Source: Pseudomonas putida (GTDB taxonomy: Bacteria > Pseudomonadota > Gammaproteobacteria > Pseudomonadales > Pseudomonadaceae). Taken from it: 64,000 bases of DNA. Both the position numbers and the translations under genes were made by a program. Positions 48,954 to 57,684 of this stretch are shown in pieces (within the stretch, counting starts at the first letter, position 1; every line of letters begins with the position of its first letter). The notes under the pieces are model-generated. The model was given only the letters and a program-made list of their open reading frames with translations. It was not told the DNA's origin and did not search any database. The DNA is taken from NCBI RefSeq assembly GCF_009883635.2, contig NZ_CP026115.2:310001-374000 (forward strand), in the 5' to 3' direction.

Positions 48954-49931
48954 ATGCGCATTGCCATTCCCGATGACTACCAGGACGTAATCCGCTCACT
49001 CGACTGCTTCAAACGCCTGGCCGGGCATGAAGTGAGCGTGTTCCACGACAAGCAGCCCGCCTCGCTGGAGGAACTGGCCGCCCGTTTCGCCGACGCCGAC
49101 GCCCTGGTCCTCACCCGCGAACGCACGCGCATCGATGCTGCCCTGCTCGACCGGCTGCCGAACCTCAAGCTGATCAGCCAGACCGGCAAGGTCGCTGGCC
49201 ATCTCGATCTGGAAGCCTGCACGGCTCGCGGCATCGTCGTGACCGAAGGCCGCGGTTCGCCAGTGGCACCGGCGGAGCTTGCCTGGACGCTGATTCTCAA
49301 TGCCCGGCGCCAGCTGGTACCGGCGATCGAAGCGTTCAAGCTGGGCCAGTGGCAGGTCAACCTGGGCCAGGCATTGGCCGGCCAGGTACTAGGGATCTGG
49401 GGCTACGGCAAGATCGGCCAGCGCCTGGCGCGCTATGCCCAGGCGTTCGACATGCCAGTGCTAGTGTGGGGCAGCGAAGGCAGCCGGGCGGCGGCCGAAG
49501 CGGATGGGCACCAGGCGGCGACATCACGCGAGGCATTCTTTGCCGAGGCGGATATCGTCAGCCTGAACCTGCGGCTGTCAGAGACAACGCGCCACGGGGT
49601 GACCTTCAACGACCTGTCGCGGATGAAACCTGATGCCCTGCTGGTAAATGTCAGCCGAGCCGAGCTGATTGCACCCGGGGCCCTGCTGCAGGCGCTCGGC
49701 GCCGGCAGGCCGGGCTTCGCCGCAGTGGATGTTTTCGAACAGGAGCCGATACTCGAGCCGAACCACCCCCTGCTCACGCACCCAAGGGTGCTGAGCACGC
49801 CGCACCTGGGCTATGTGGAAAAGAACGGCTACGAGCTGTACTTCGGCGATGCCTTCGACAACGTGGTGGCGTTTGCCCAAGGCATCGCGAAGAACGTTGC
49901 CAACCCTAAGGCGCTTGCAGTACGGCGCTGA
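48954..49931 (+). CDS. D-2-hydroxyacid dehydrogenase
   Basis: A 325-residue NAD(P)-dependent dehydrogenase. The nucleotide-binding glycine motif is GIWGYGKIGQRLARYAQ near residues 145-160. Catalytic Arg, Glu and His are expected in LLVNVSRAELI, DVFEQEPIL and STPHLGYVEKNG. It interconverts a 2-hydroxyacid and a 2-oxoacid, so it probably processes the acid released by the amidohydrolase. Confidence 0.9.
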   Translation: MRIAIPDDYQDVIRSLDCFKRLAGHEVSVFHDKQPASLEELAARFADADALVLTRERTRIDAALLDRLPNLKLISQTGKVAGHLDLEACTARGIVVTEGRGSPVAPAELAWTLILNARRQLVPAIEAFKLGQWQVNLGQALAGQVLGIWGYGKIGQRLARYAQAFDMPVLVWGSEGSRAAAEADGHQAATSREAFFAEADIVSLNLRLSETTRHGVTFNDLSRMKPDALLVNVSRAELIAPGALLQALGAGRPGFAAVDVFEQEPILEPNHPLLTHPRVLSTPHLGYVEKNGYELYFGDAFDNVVAFAQGIAKNVANPKALAVRR

Positions 49932-49954
49932 TCTCGAGGATCGAGCGTTGTTGC

Positions 49955-50398
49955 TTACGCCTTGTCAGGCAAAGCCATATGCAACAAAGGGAACGGCCGG
50001 CCTTCGCCGTCCAGCGGCGAACGCCCGGTCTGCACGAAGCCGTAGTGCAGGTAAAAACCCACTGCCTGCGGATTCTGCTCGTTCACATCGACACTGAGGG
50101 TATCGCGTGAGCGGCGGCAGAAATCCAACAGTTCGCGGCCGATACCCTGACCACGCAGGTCAGGGTCGATGAACAGCATTTCCACGTGGTTCTCGTTGAG
50201 CCCGATAAAGCCCAGCGGCGTGTCTTCAGGGTCAACAGCCACCCATAGCTCGACGGCATGCAGGTAGACATCGCGCAGTTGTGGCAGCAGTGCCTCGATG
50301 TCGGACGCCTGCAGGAACTGATGCGTTGCGCGCACGGCGCGCAGCCAGATGTCGAGCAGCCGAGGGTGATCGGCAGCGAGCGCTTGGCGAATGATCAT
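49955..50398 (-). CDS. yjaB: GNAT acetyltransferase, YjaB-like
   Basis: A 147-residue GNAT protein closely following E. coli YjaB: IWLRAVRATHQFL, LWVAVDPEDTPLGFIGLN, MLFIDPDLRGQGIGRELL and NEQNPQAVGFYLHYGF. The acetyl-CoA pyrophosphate loop is RGQGIG. The physiological substrate of YjaB is not known. AGGA lies before the start. Confidence 0.87.
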   Translation of the reverse strand: MIIRQALAADHPRLLDIWLRAVRATHQFLQASDIEALLPQLRDVYLHAVELWVAVDPEDTPLGFIGLNENHVEMLFIDPDLRGQGIGRELLDFCRRSRDTLSVDVNEQNPQAVGFYLHYGFVQTGRSPLDGEGRPFPLLHMALPDKA

Positions 50399-50578
50399 GG
50401 AATCATCCTGATAATTTTTGATGACGGATTATCGGTGCGCCTTGGCAAGGCGACCGTACTCATGTCGGCATCATGTATGCCCGCTTCGCGAATCAACGCC
50501 TGGGCGGTGCACGGCAGAACAGCCGGAAAGGAAGGAGGCGCCAATGCTACCCCCCTCTTGCCGACGAGGTAAAGGCGC

Positions 50579-51367
50579 TTACGGCGCCGCCACCTGCTCC
50601 TGGGCCGCAGCGCCGAACGACACGTAGTACGCCAGGCCGACGAAGATCGCCCCGCCCACCGCATTGCCGAGGAACACCGCCACCAGGTTGTGGACCAGCG
50701 CACCCCAGCTCAGGTACCCGGCAAAGATCGCAGCCGGGATCAGGAACATGTTGGCCACCACGTGCTGGAAGCCGATGGCGACGAAGGCCATGATCGGGAA
50801 CCAGATGCCGAGGATCTTGCCGCTCATCTCTCGGCTGGCAAAAGCCAGCCACACCGCCAGGCACACCAGCCAGTTGCAGCCGATGCCGGAGACGAAGGCA
50901 TGGACGAAGTCGGCGCTGGCCTTGCTGGTAGCGGCAGCCACGGTCTTGTCCAGGTAGGCGCCCTCGGTCAGGCCGAGCAGGTGGCCGAAGAAGTACGCCA
51001 CGAACAACGCGCCCAGCAAGTTGGCCAATGTCACCAGCAGCCAATTGCGCGCCACCGCGGCCAGGCGAATGCGCCCGGCGAACATGGCCAGCGGCAGGCT
51101 CATCATGTTGCCGGTAAGCAACTCGCCACCGGCCAGAATTACCAGGATCAGGCCAATCGGAAACACTGCGGCGCCCAGCAGGTTGCCCAGCGAGGCCCAT
51201 TGCCCGGGAATCATCGCGCTGACATGGATGGCCAGGATGAAGCCCATCGAAATGAAGCCGCCGGCGAGGAAGCCGAGGATGAGCAACGCGCGGGTAGGCA
51301 ATTGGGCTTTCTTGGCACCGGCCTCGATGACGAGCTCGGTGATCCGGGAGGGGGCATTGACAGACAT
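50579..51367 (-). CDS. Formate/nitrite transporter (FNT) family channel
   Basis: A 262-residue, six-TM protein of the FNT family. Signatures include LLILGFLAGGFISMGFILAI, LAGGELLTGNMMSLPLAMFA and IGFQHVVANMFLIPAAIFAG. These form pentameric channels for formate, nitrite or other small monovalent anions; which one is unclear, as no nitrite or formate enzyme is adjacent. The ribosome-binding site is weak. Confidence 0.9.
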   Translation of the reverse strand: MSVNAPSRITELVIEAGAKKAQLPTRALLILGFLAGGFISMGFILAIHVSAMIPGQWASLGNLLGAAVFPIGLILVILAGGELLTGNMMSLPLAMFAGRIRLAAVARNWLLVTLANLLGALFVAYFFGHLLGLTEGAYLDKTVAAATSKASADFVHAFVSGIGCNWLVCLAVWLAFASREMSGKILGIWFPIMAFVAIGFQHVVANMFLIPAAIFAGYLSWGALVHNLVAVFLGNAVGGAIFVGLAYYVSFGAAAQEQVAAP

Positions 51368-51688
51368 TTCAGAAACTCGAACGCAGGGACGACAGCCATG
51401 CCCAGGGGCATGCCGGAAGTCAGAAATTTACGGGTTGCGGGGTAATGCGGGGGTGGTTCAGGGGGAAGGCAAAACGGGTGGTCTCTGGGGCTACAACGAA
51501 GAGCCGCGCACGTTACTGAGGCAGAATGTCGCAGTCAAATTGATAGGGTGGATGGGTTGATAGATAGGGTCGATGAGGGGCGTGTAGCGACGCGCATCTT
51601 CAGCGCCTTCGCGATCCAGCGCCGCGCGGGCGGCGCTCGATCTCAAACCCGCCGAAGTCATGCTGGCATGCAACTGTCAGCCCTGACA
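51368..51688. other. Intergenic region with short direct repeats
   Basis: 321 bp with no convincing gene between the FNT start and the flavoprotein stop. It contains GATAGGGTGGATG (51542-51554) and GATAGGGTCGATG (51563-51575), a 13-bp direct repeat with one mismatch. A 60-residue minus-strand frame over it lacks a ribosome-binding site. Confidence 0.5.
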
Positions 51689-52573
51689 CTACCGAAAGAT
51701 CAGCGAGTGATGTGCCGCGCCACCTGTTCTGGCACCCTCGCCCACCGCGATCGCCACATTGCCAGCCGCCACCGCCGCATCGCCACAGGCAAAAACCCCC
51801 GGCACACTGGTTTCACGCATCGCATCGACCTTGATGAACGCCCCCATCGGCCCGTCTTCGAACGCGCAGCCGAGCATCGCTGGCAGCGGACTGGCCATGC
51901 GCGTACGGGGTTGAGTGAACAGCCCCGCCAATTCGACCACGCGGCCGCTGGCGAGGGTCACATTGGCGCAGTCCCCTTCCACAGCCACAACGCCTTCCCG
52001 CTCCAGCTGTACACCGCGCCGCTGCAGTTGTGCCAGCTGCTCGGCATCGGGTTCGAACACGCCGTTGAGGAAGAACGTGGTCGGCCCCCAGTCGGGCAAC
52101 ATCATGGCGTGATGGATCGCCACCGGTGACGCCGCCAGCACACCAATCGGCCCGCCATCGAGCTCGTAGCCATGGCAGTACGGGCAGTGAAACACGCTCT
52201 GGCCCCAACGATCTGCCAAGCCAGGGATCGCGGGCAACTCATCCACTACACCGGAGGCCAGAATCAAGCGGCGCCCGCTGAACTGCTCGCCGTTCGCAGT
52301 GCCCACCACGAATCCATCGCCCTCCTTGACTGCCGAAACGGCAGACTGCGTCAACCACTGCACCGTCGGGTAAGCCAGCAGCTGGCTACGCGCCTCTTCG
52401 GCAATCGCACCCGGGTTGCGCCCATCCTGGCCGAGGAAGCCATGGGAGCTTTGGGCGAAACGGTTGCGCCGCACGCCCGCATCGATCACCAGCACCTTGC
52501 GCCGCGCCCGCGCCAGCTGCAAACCCGCAGAAACACCGGCATAGCTACCACCCACAATGATCACGTCGAACAT
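51689..52573 (-). CDS. Thioredoxin reductase-like FAD oxidoreductase with CPYC
   Basis: A 294-residue pyridine nucleotide-disulfide oxidoreductase. The FAD-binding GxGxxG-like start is IIVGGSYAGVSAGLQLARAR; the redox pair C130-C133 is in FHCPYCHGYE, and the C-terminal FAD motif is GVFACGDAA. The position of CxxC fits thioredoxin reductase-like enzymes, including dithiol oxidases, but the second NAD(P) motif is degenerate. It is divergent from an Rrf2 regulator, so expression is probably controlled by it. Confidence 0.88.
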   Translation of the reverse strand: MFDVIIVGGSYAGVSAGLQLARARRKVLVIDAGVRRNRFAQSSHGFLGQDGRNPGAIAEEARSQLLAYPTVQWLTQSAVSAVKEGDGFVVGTANGEQFSGRRLILASGVVDELPAIPGLADRWGQSVFHCPYCHGYELDGGPIGVLAASPVAIHHAMMLPDWGPTTFFLNGVFEPDAEQLAQLQRRGVQLEREGVVAVEGDCANVTLASGRVVELAGLFTQPRTRMASPLPAMLGCAFEDGPMGAFIKVDAMRETSVPGVFACGDAAVAAGNVAIAVGEGARTGGAAHHSLIFR

Positions 52574-52626
52574 TTGCTCAAACTCCCAGGGCCGAAGACC
52601 CGTTCATGGCACTCACGACACAACGT

Positions 52627-52666
52627 AAGTTACATGAAGGCAATGCGTCAATGGTCTTGTAACCTT
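52627..52666. promoter_or_regulatory. Inverted-repeat operator candidate for the Rrf2 regulator
   Basis: AAGTTACATGA (52627-52637) and TCTTGTAACCTT (52655-52666) form an imperfect inverted repeat in the 141-bp divergent region. A second outer pair (CTCACGACACAAC / GTTGTTTCGTGTGAG) surrounds it. Confidence 0.5.
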
Positions 52667-52714
52667 TGTTGTTTCGTGTGAGGCTGCGCGGAATATCCCG
52701 AACGCCGATTACCC

Positions 52715-53143
52715 ATGAGAAATGACACCCGCCTGTCCCGCATGCTGCACGTGCTGATCCACATGGCCCGGCTCGACAAACCCGCCACCTCGGAAACCAT
52801 CGCGCAAATGCTCGGGACCAACCCAGTGGTGGTGCGCAGGACCATGGCCCTGCTCAAGGAGCAAGGCTACGTAAGCTCGGTCAAGGGGCACCGCGGCGGT
52901 TGGACGCTGGCCAAGCCGCTGGCCGACATCACCTTGCTGGATATCCATCAGGCCTTGGGCGGCGCGTCGATCTTCGCCATCGGGCTGTCCACCGACCATC
53001 CGCAGTGCCTGGTGGAACAGGCGGTGAATGCGGCACTGACCGATGCCTTCGAGGCGGCGCAGGCGTTGCTGCTGGAGCGCCTGGGGAGCGTGACGCTGGA
53101 GCAGCTGGCGAGTGACTTCGAGGGGCGCTACCAGGCGTTGTAG
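52715..53143 (+). CDS. Rrf2-family regulator (YwnA-like)
   Basis: A 142-residue Rrf2 regulator: winged helix at residues ~1-70 (TSETIAQMLGTNPVVVRRTM) and dimerisation helix after it. Iron-sulfur Rrf2 proteins (IscR, NsrR) need three cysteines; only C98 (DHPQCLV) is present, so iron-sulfur binding is not expected. A single-cysteine thiol sensor is possible. It is divergent from a CPYC flavoprotein, its likely target. Confidence 0.88.
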   Translation: MRNDTRLSRMLHVLIHMARLDKPATSETIAQMLGTNPVVVRRTMALLKEQGYVSSVKGHRGGWTLAKPLADITLLDIHQALGGASIFAIGLSTDHPQCLVEQAVNAALTDAFEAAQALLLERLGSVTLEQLASDFEGRYQAL

Positions 53144-53269
53144 CCTGGCGGTCGCGCCGCTGCCTCGGCATGGCGAACTGCGGCTGGTTGAAGGGCCGCG
53201 GCAATAATCGACAAGGGTCGTGTGACAGCGCTACCGTACATTGGCCGACACAGGTTCAGGAATCCAGCC

Positions 53270-54271
53270 ATGCCCTACCCCATCGAGCAGAAACTCGTCG
53301 TCGGCGTCGCCTCCAGCGCCCTGTTCGACCTGACCGTCTCCGACAACATCTACCAGAGCGACGGGGTCGAAGCCTATCGCCTGCACCAGGAAGAAAACCT
53401 CGATGTGCCCTTCCCCAAGGGCGTGGCCTTCCCGTTCATCCGCCGCTTCCTGAGCATCAACAAGGCCTTCCCCGAGCAACTGCCGGTGGAAGTGGTGCTG
53501 CTCTCGCGCAACTCGCCGGAAACCGGTTTGCGGGTGTTCCGCTCGATAAACCATTACGACCTGGACATCACCCGCGCCGCATTCATGTCCGGCCGTTCGC
53601 CATACGAGTACATCCCCGCGTTCAACGCCTCGCTGTTCCTCAGCGCCCATGAGGGCGATGTGCAGCGTGCGATCGACGCCGACTATCCGGCGGGCCTGGT
53701 GCTGCCGACGAAGATCTACGATGACGAGATCGACACCGAGCTGCGGGTGGCCTTCGACTTCGATGGCGTGATTGCCGATGACGAGGCGGAGAGCGTGTAC
53801 AAGCAGAGCCTGAATCTTGACGACTTCCAGGCCCATGAACGGGACCGCAAGGCTATCCCGCACCAGCCGGGGCCGCTGGCGGACCTGTACCGCAAGTTGT
53901 CGCTGATTCGCAAACTGGAAGACCGCAAGTTGGCGCAAGATCCGGCGTACAAACGGATCCTGCGCATCGCGATCGTCACGGCGCGCAATGCGCCTGCCCA
54001 TGAGCGGGTGGTGACGACGCTGAAGAACTGGGGGGTTTCGCCGGATGAGTCGTTCTTCCTTGGCGGGATGGAGAAGGACCGGGTATTGCAGATTCTCAAG
54101 CCGCACATGTTCTTCGATGACCAGCGCAGTCACTTGTTCTCGGCGGCGGGGGACCTGCCGATGGTCCATGTGCCGTTTGGAATCGCGAACAAAGTGCGCA
54201 CGCCGCAACCGGCAAAGCCGGCAACGATCACGCAGGTAAAACCTGAAGACCGATTATCTGGAGAGGCATGA
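53270..54271 (+). CDS. Cytosolic 5'-nucleotidase (PF06189-type)
   Basis: A 333-residue protein of the 5'-nucleotidase family related to eukaryotic cytosolic 5'-nucleotidase 1A. The HAD-like nucleophile motif is VAFDFDGVIADDEAESV near residue 167, with ARNAPAHERVVTTLKNWGVS and FLGGMEKDRVL downstream. It should hydrolyse nucleoside monophosphates. The ATG at 53270 follows AGGA; upstream in-frame starts lack a site. An ATP-binding kinase-like gene follows. Confidence 0.85.
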   Translation: MPYPIEQKLVVGVASSALFDLTVSDNIYQSDGVEAYRLHQEENLDVPFPKGVAFPFIRRFLSINKAFPEQLPVEVVLLSRNSPETGLRVFRSINHYDLDITRAAFMSGRSPYEYIPAFNASLFLSAHEGDVQRAIDADYPAGLVLPTKIYDDEIDTELRVAFDFDGVIADDEAESVYKQSLNLDDFQAHERDRKAIPHQPGPLADLYRKLSLIRKLEDRKLAQDPAYKRILRIAIVTARNAPAHERVVTTLKNWGVSPDESFFLGGMEKDRVLQILKPHMFFDDQRSHLFSAAGDLPMVHVPFGIANKVRTPQPAKPATITQVKPEDRLSGEA

Positions 54272-54333
54272 GCATTTGTAGGCCTGAGCGCACATCGATA
54301 GAATCGCCGGTTTGCTTGCGACAGGGAGTCCCC

Positions 54334-54876
54334 ATGCAACGAATCGTCATCCTCGGTAACGGTGGCAGCGGCAAGTCCACCCTCGCCCGCCTGCTCGGAG
54401 AGCGCCTCAACTTCCCCGTGGTCCACCTGGACAAGCTGTTCTGGGAGCCCGGCTGGGCCGAGCCTGACGCTGAGCAGTTCCGCCAACGTGTCCGCGAAGC
54501 CGTCGCTGGCGATGCCTGGGTTTGCGAGGGCAACTATGCCCGCCGCACCTTCGACCTGCGCCTGCCACGTGCTGACTTGATCATCTGGCTCGATACCCCT
54601 CGGCTGACCTGCTTCAGGCGGGTGCTGCTGCGCCTGCTTCGCAACCAGCCTCGGCCTGATCGTGCCGATGGCTGTGAAGAAAAGCTCGACATTGAGTTTC
54701 TCAAGTTCGTGTGGACGTTCGACCGTGGCTATCGGCAAGGCATCGAAGCCGTTCGCCAGAAGGTCGGGCCGCAGGTGCCGGTGTTGCATTTGCGCGGCAA
54801 GCGGGAAGTCAGGGCATTTCTCGAAGGGTTACCCGCAGCCGATGGCAGCCCGGTATCGATGCTGAAAGGCGTTTGA
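54334..54876 (+). CDS. P-loop kinase-like (topology modulation protein family)
   Basis: A 180-residue P-loop NTPase. Walker A is GNGGSGKSTLARLLG and VHLDKLFWEPGWAEPDAE is the family signature; DRGYRQGIEAVRQKV lies at the C-terminus. Annotated relatives are adenylate-kinase-like 'DNA topology modulation' proteins; a nucleotide or small-molecule kinase is more plausible. AGGGAG precedes the ATG at 54334. Confidence 0.85.
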   Translation: MQRIVILGNGGSGKSTLARLLGERLNFPVVHLDKLFWEPGWAEPDAEQFRQRVREAVAGDAWVCEGNYARRTFDLRLPRADLIIWLDTPRLTCFRRVLLRLLRNQPRPDRADGCEEKLDIEFLKFVWTFDRGYRQGIEAVRQKVGPQVPVLHLRGKREVRAFLEGLPAADGSPVSMLKGV

Positions 54877-54900
54877 ACATCTTGCGGCCCCTGCGCGGTA

Positions 54901-55080
54901 TCAAGGGGATTGTCGAGGCATGCACTTCTCGACCAACGTATCCCGGTTGGGATTGTTGGGGAGTGTCTTCAGACGATCGGGTTGGCAGTGTTCATCGGAC
55001 ACCGCGTAGTGGGAGGAGTCGTCGCCACAGGCCGCCAGAAGGACAACGCTGACAATCACAAGTAGGGCTTTGCGAATCAT
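54901..55080 (-). CDS. Small lipoprotein, TrbK-like
   Basis: A 59-residue lipoprotein with lipobox LLAAC (C18) and a short mature part holding two cysteines (EHCQPDRLK, EKCMPRQSP). This spacing resembles small proteins annotated as TrbK-type entry-exclusion lipoproteins, but no conjugation genes are present. GGAG precedes the ATG at 55080. Function is unknown. Confidence 0.65.
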   Translation of the reverse strand: MIRKALLVIVSVVLLAACGDDSSHYAVSDEHCQPDRLKTLPNNPNRDTLVEKCMPRQSP

Positions 55081-55205
55081 CTGCTCACTCCATTGACGGG
55101 CGGAGGTCTGGCAAAAGAAAGATTCCTGCAAAAAGCGTAGCGCGCCACAGGACGAGTTCAATGCCAGACTGTCACTGAGCCCCCTACAGCCCCAGGAGGC
55201 ACTGC

Positions 55206-55976
55206 ATGAGCCTGATACCCGGCCTGAATGGCAAGGCCGAAGTCCTGATAGGCGGCGCAAGCCGGGGCATCGGCCTGGCACTGTGTTCGGCATTGCTGGC
55301 CCGCGATGATGTGGCCAAGGTTTGGGGCGTTTCACGCAACGCCACAGGCAATGACGACCTCGCGCTACTCGCCAGGCATCACGGTGAGCGCCTGGTACTG
55401 ATGGATTGCGACGCGCGTGATGAGCAAGCGCTCGCAGCATTGGCGGCAGAGCTTGCACAGACCTGCGCTCACCTTCACCTGGTCATCAGCACCTTGGGCA
55501 TCCTCCACCAGGACGGCGCCAAGGCAGAGAAATCACTGGCACAGCTGGACCTGGCCGGCCTGCAGGCAAGCTTCGCGACCAATGCCTTCGCGCCCATACT
55601 GCTGCTCAAGCATCTGTTGCCCTTGATGCGCAAGGAGCGCGCCACCTTTGCGGCGCTGTCAGCCAGAGTGGGATCGATCGGCGACAACCGCCTGGGGGGT
55701 TGGTACAGCTATCGGGCCAGCAAGGCGGCGCTCAATCAGTTGCTGCACACCGCCAGCATCGAGCTGAGGCGCCTGAACCCGGCGGCCACCGTGCTGGCGC
55801 TGCATCCCGGGACCACTGACACGCAGCTGTCGCGGCCGTTTCAGGGGAATGTGCCGGCGGGGAAGCTGTTTGACCCTGCTTTCGCAGCGCAGTGCGTCAT
55901 CGAGCAGGTCGGGCGGTGGGGGCCCACGGACAGCGGAGGGTTCTGGGCGTGGGATGGGCGAACGATCGAATGGTGA
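55206..55976 (+). CDS. Short-chain dehydrogenase/reductase, C-factor-like
   Basis: A 256-residue SDR. The cofactor motif is IGGASRGIGLALCSAL, and the catalytic Tyr-Lys pair is YRASK in GWYSYRASKAALNQ. Length and HPGTTDTQLSRPF match the CsgA/C-factor-type SDR subgroup. The substrate is unknown. AGGAGG lies before the start, and the methyltransferase reading frame begins inside its 3' end. Confidence 0.88.
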   Translation: MSLIPGLNGKAEVLIGGASRGIGLALCSALLARDDVAKVWGVSRNATGNDDLALLARHHGERLVLMDCDARDEQALAALAAELAQTCAHLHLVISTLGILHQDGAKAEKSLAQLDLAGLQASFATNAFAPILLLKHLLPLMRKERATFAALSARVGSIGDNRLGGWYSYRASKAALNQLLHTASIELRRLNPAATVLALHPGTTDTQLSRPFQGNVPAGKLFDPAFAAQCVIEQVGRWGPTDSGGFWAWDGRTIEW

Positions 55977-56015
55977 ACGCATCACCCAACCCACTACCCG
56001 CCAGCACCACGCTGG

Positions 56016-56765
56016 ATGCTGGCGACCGGCTCAATTCAGCGGCACTGCCCGGCGGCGCTCAGCAGCGCATTGCAGTTGTTGTTGCCGGACTGGCTGCAGC
56101 AGAGGCTGATGATCAACGGGCAGACGCGTGTGGTCGATCTTGGTGCCGGCACCGGCAAGTTCACGCGCTTGCTGCTGCCGCTGACGGATCGCCTGACGGC
56201 CGTCGAGCCCGTCGATGCGATGCGCCAGGAGTTCGCTAAATGTGTGCCCGGCATCGAGGTGCTTGCCGGAACAGCCCAGGCCATACCCTTGCCCGCTGCC
56301 AGCGCCGACGTGGTGCTGTGCGCCCAGGCCTTCCACTGGTTCGCGAACGCCCAGGCACTGGCAGAAATCCATCGGGTGCTGACGCCTGGCGGGCGCCTGG
56401 GGCTGGTGTGGAACGTACGGGACGAATCGGTCGATTGGGTGGCGGCGATTACCCGGATCATCTCCCCTTACGAGGGTGACACACCGCGTTTTCATACCGG
56501 CCAATGGCGCACCGCGTTCGACGGCTCAGGTTTCTCGGCGCCTGAGCTGACCTGCTTCGCGCACAGTCACCTCGGCAGCGCCGAAACGGTGATCATGGAC
56601 CGTATTCTGTCGGTCAGTTTCATCGCCAGCCTGGCGCCTGCGGACAAGGCCGAGGTTACCCGGCAACTGCGCGAGCTGATCCAGACGCATCCGGCGTTGC
56701 GGGGCCAGGAAACCATCGCGTTTCCCTATCAGACCCAGGCGTACCTCTGCCAACGACTTGGCTGA
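56016..56765 (+). pseudogene. Class I SAM-dependent methyltransferase, 5' end damaged
   Basis: The readable 249-residue frame carries a complete methyltransferase core: TRVVDLGAGTGKFTRLLLPL, AVEPVDAMRQEF, SADVVLCAQAFHWFANAQAL and LTPGGRLGLVWNVRD. Its first ~30 residues (MLATGSIQRHC) do not look like the family's N-terminus. The expected N-terminal sequence (VNASPNPLPASTTLDAGDRL then NSAA) is present instead in another frame from an ATG at 55970 that overlaps the SDR stop. The two join only by a frameshift near 56040-56060. Either the gene is broken, or the start at 56016 makes a shortened protein. Confidence 0.65.
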
Positions 56766-56780
56766 GGCCCAAGCGGGAAA

Positions 56781-57158
56781 TCACGCCGCCCAGGTTTCAT
56801 GGAGATGGCGCCACAGAACGCGATCTCCCTGAAGGCTGAACAGTGCCGTCGAGAGCCGTGTCTTAGTGTCCTGGCCGGGCAGCCGATGTGTCTCCTGATA
56901 GCGGACCACTGCGCCGTCCGGCCCTTGCGCCAAGCTTTCCAACCCGGTGAGCTCGATGGTCAACCCTGGCTGGCTACCGGCACGCTTGGCGAACAGGGTG
57001 GCTACATCCTGCAGGCATACCTGCTGGCCAGTCGGCGTGATCATGGAGAAGTCCGGCGTGAAGCGCTCGATCATGGCCTCTACCTGGCCCTCCCCTCTGG
57101 CGAAGAGCGCCTCGATCAGTACGTGCAGGTCGATGACTTCTTGTAGGTAAGGATTCAT
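56781..57158 (-). CDS. NTF2-like (DUF4440-type) protein
   Basis: A 125-residue single-domain protein of the NTF2-like fold: LIEALFARGEGQVEAMIERF at the N-terminus, RFTPDFSMITPTGQ and GAVVRYQETHR, DRVLWRHLHETW. Such domains bind small ligands or serve as enzymes; nothing indicates which. It is convergent with the methyltransferase gene. Confidence 0.75.
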   Translation of the reverse strand: MNPYLQEVIDLHVLIEALFARGEGQVEAMIERFTPDFSMITPTGQQVCLQDVATLFAKRAGSQPGLTIELTGLESLAQGPDGAVVRYQETHRLPGQDTKTRLSTALFSLQGDRVLWRHLHETWAA

Positions 57159-57255
57159 GGCGTTTCAGTCCTGGTTCGGCAGCCGATTATGACTGATTGC
57201 CTGGATCAACGAATACGCCTTCAGGCGCCCGGCGCCAGGGGCCTGCCTCGGCCTC

Positions 57256-57684
57256 CTAGCGCAGCAACATTGTTACCGTGAGCGACCCGCAGAACCCCAA
57301 GAGGCAAAGTACCCCAACCCCATAGAAAACCGTGCGCCATGGCTGAACACCACTCAAGTAAGCCAAGGTATGCAGGACCCTGGCGACGGTGAATAGAATG
57401 CTCAGCCCTACCGTGGCGGCTGCAGGTGCATTCATGGCAATGGCCAACCCACCAAGCGCGAAAAAGGCCGGGATGTTTTCCAGGTCGTTTGCCCAGGCCC
57501 TGCTCGCCCGAATCACTTGTGCAAGCTCAGACTCGCGGGCAACCCGATTGAAAACAGCAGCGTCCTCTGCGTTAGTGAATGCTCTGTGTCGCAGTCGGAA
57601 CCAACCTTGGTAACAGGAGACCGCAAACATCTTGAGGAACAGCACAACCACGCACAGCGCGTAGACGTTCAAGGCACCGTTCAT
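57256..57684 (-). CDS. MAPEG-family membrane protein
   Basis: A 142-residue, four-TM protein of the MAPEG family (microsomal glutathione transferase-like). Signatures are LFLKMFAVSCYQGWFRLRHR, RASRAWANDLENIPAFFALG and RVLHTLAYLSGVQPWRTV. It may conjugate glutathione to lipophilic electrophiles. The start overlaps the upstream gene's stop by four bases (ATGA), so the two are coupled. Confidence 0.87.
   Translation of the reverse strand: MNGALNVYALCVVVLFLKMFAVSCYQGWFRLRHRAFTNAEDAAVFNRVARESELAQVIRASRAWANDLENIPAFFALGGLAIAMNAPAAATVGLSILFTVARVLHTLAYLSGVQPWRTVFYGVGVLCLLGFCGSLTVTMLLR

Noticed and set aside
51491..51673. 60-residue minus-strand frame between FNT and flavoprotein genes
   Set aside because: No ribosome-binding site and no domain; it covers the short direct repeats and is treated as intergenic.
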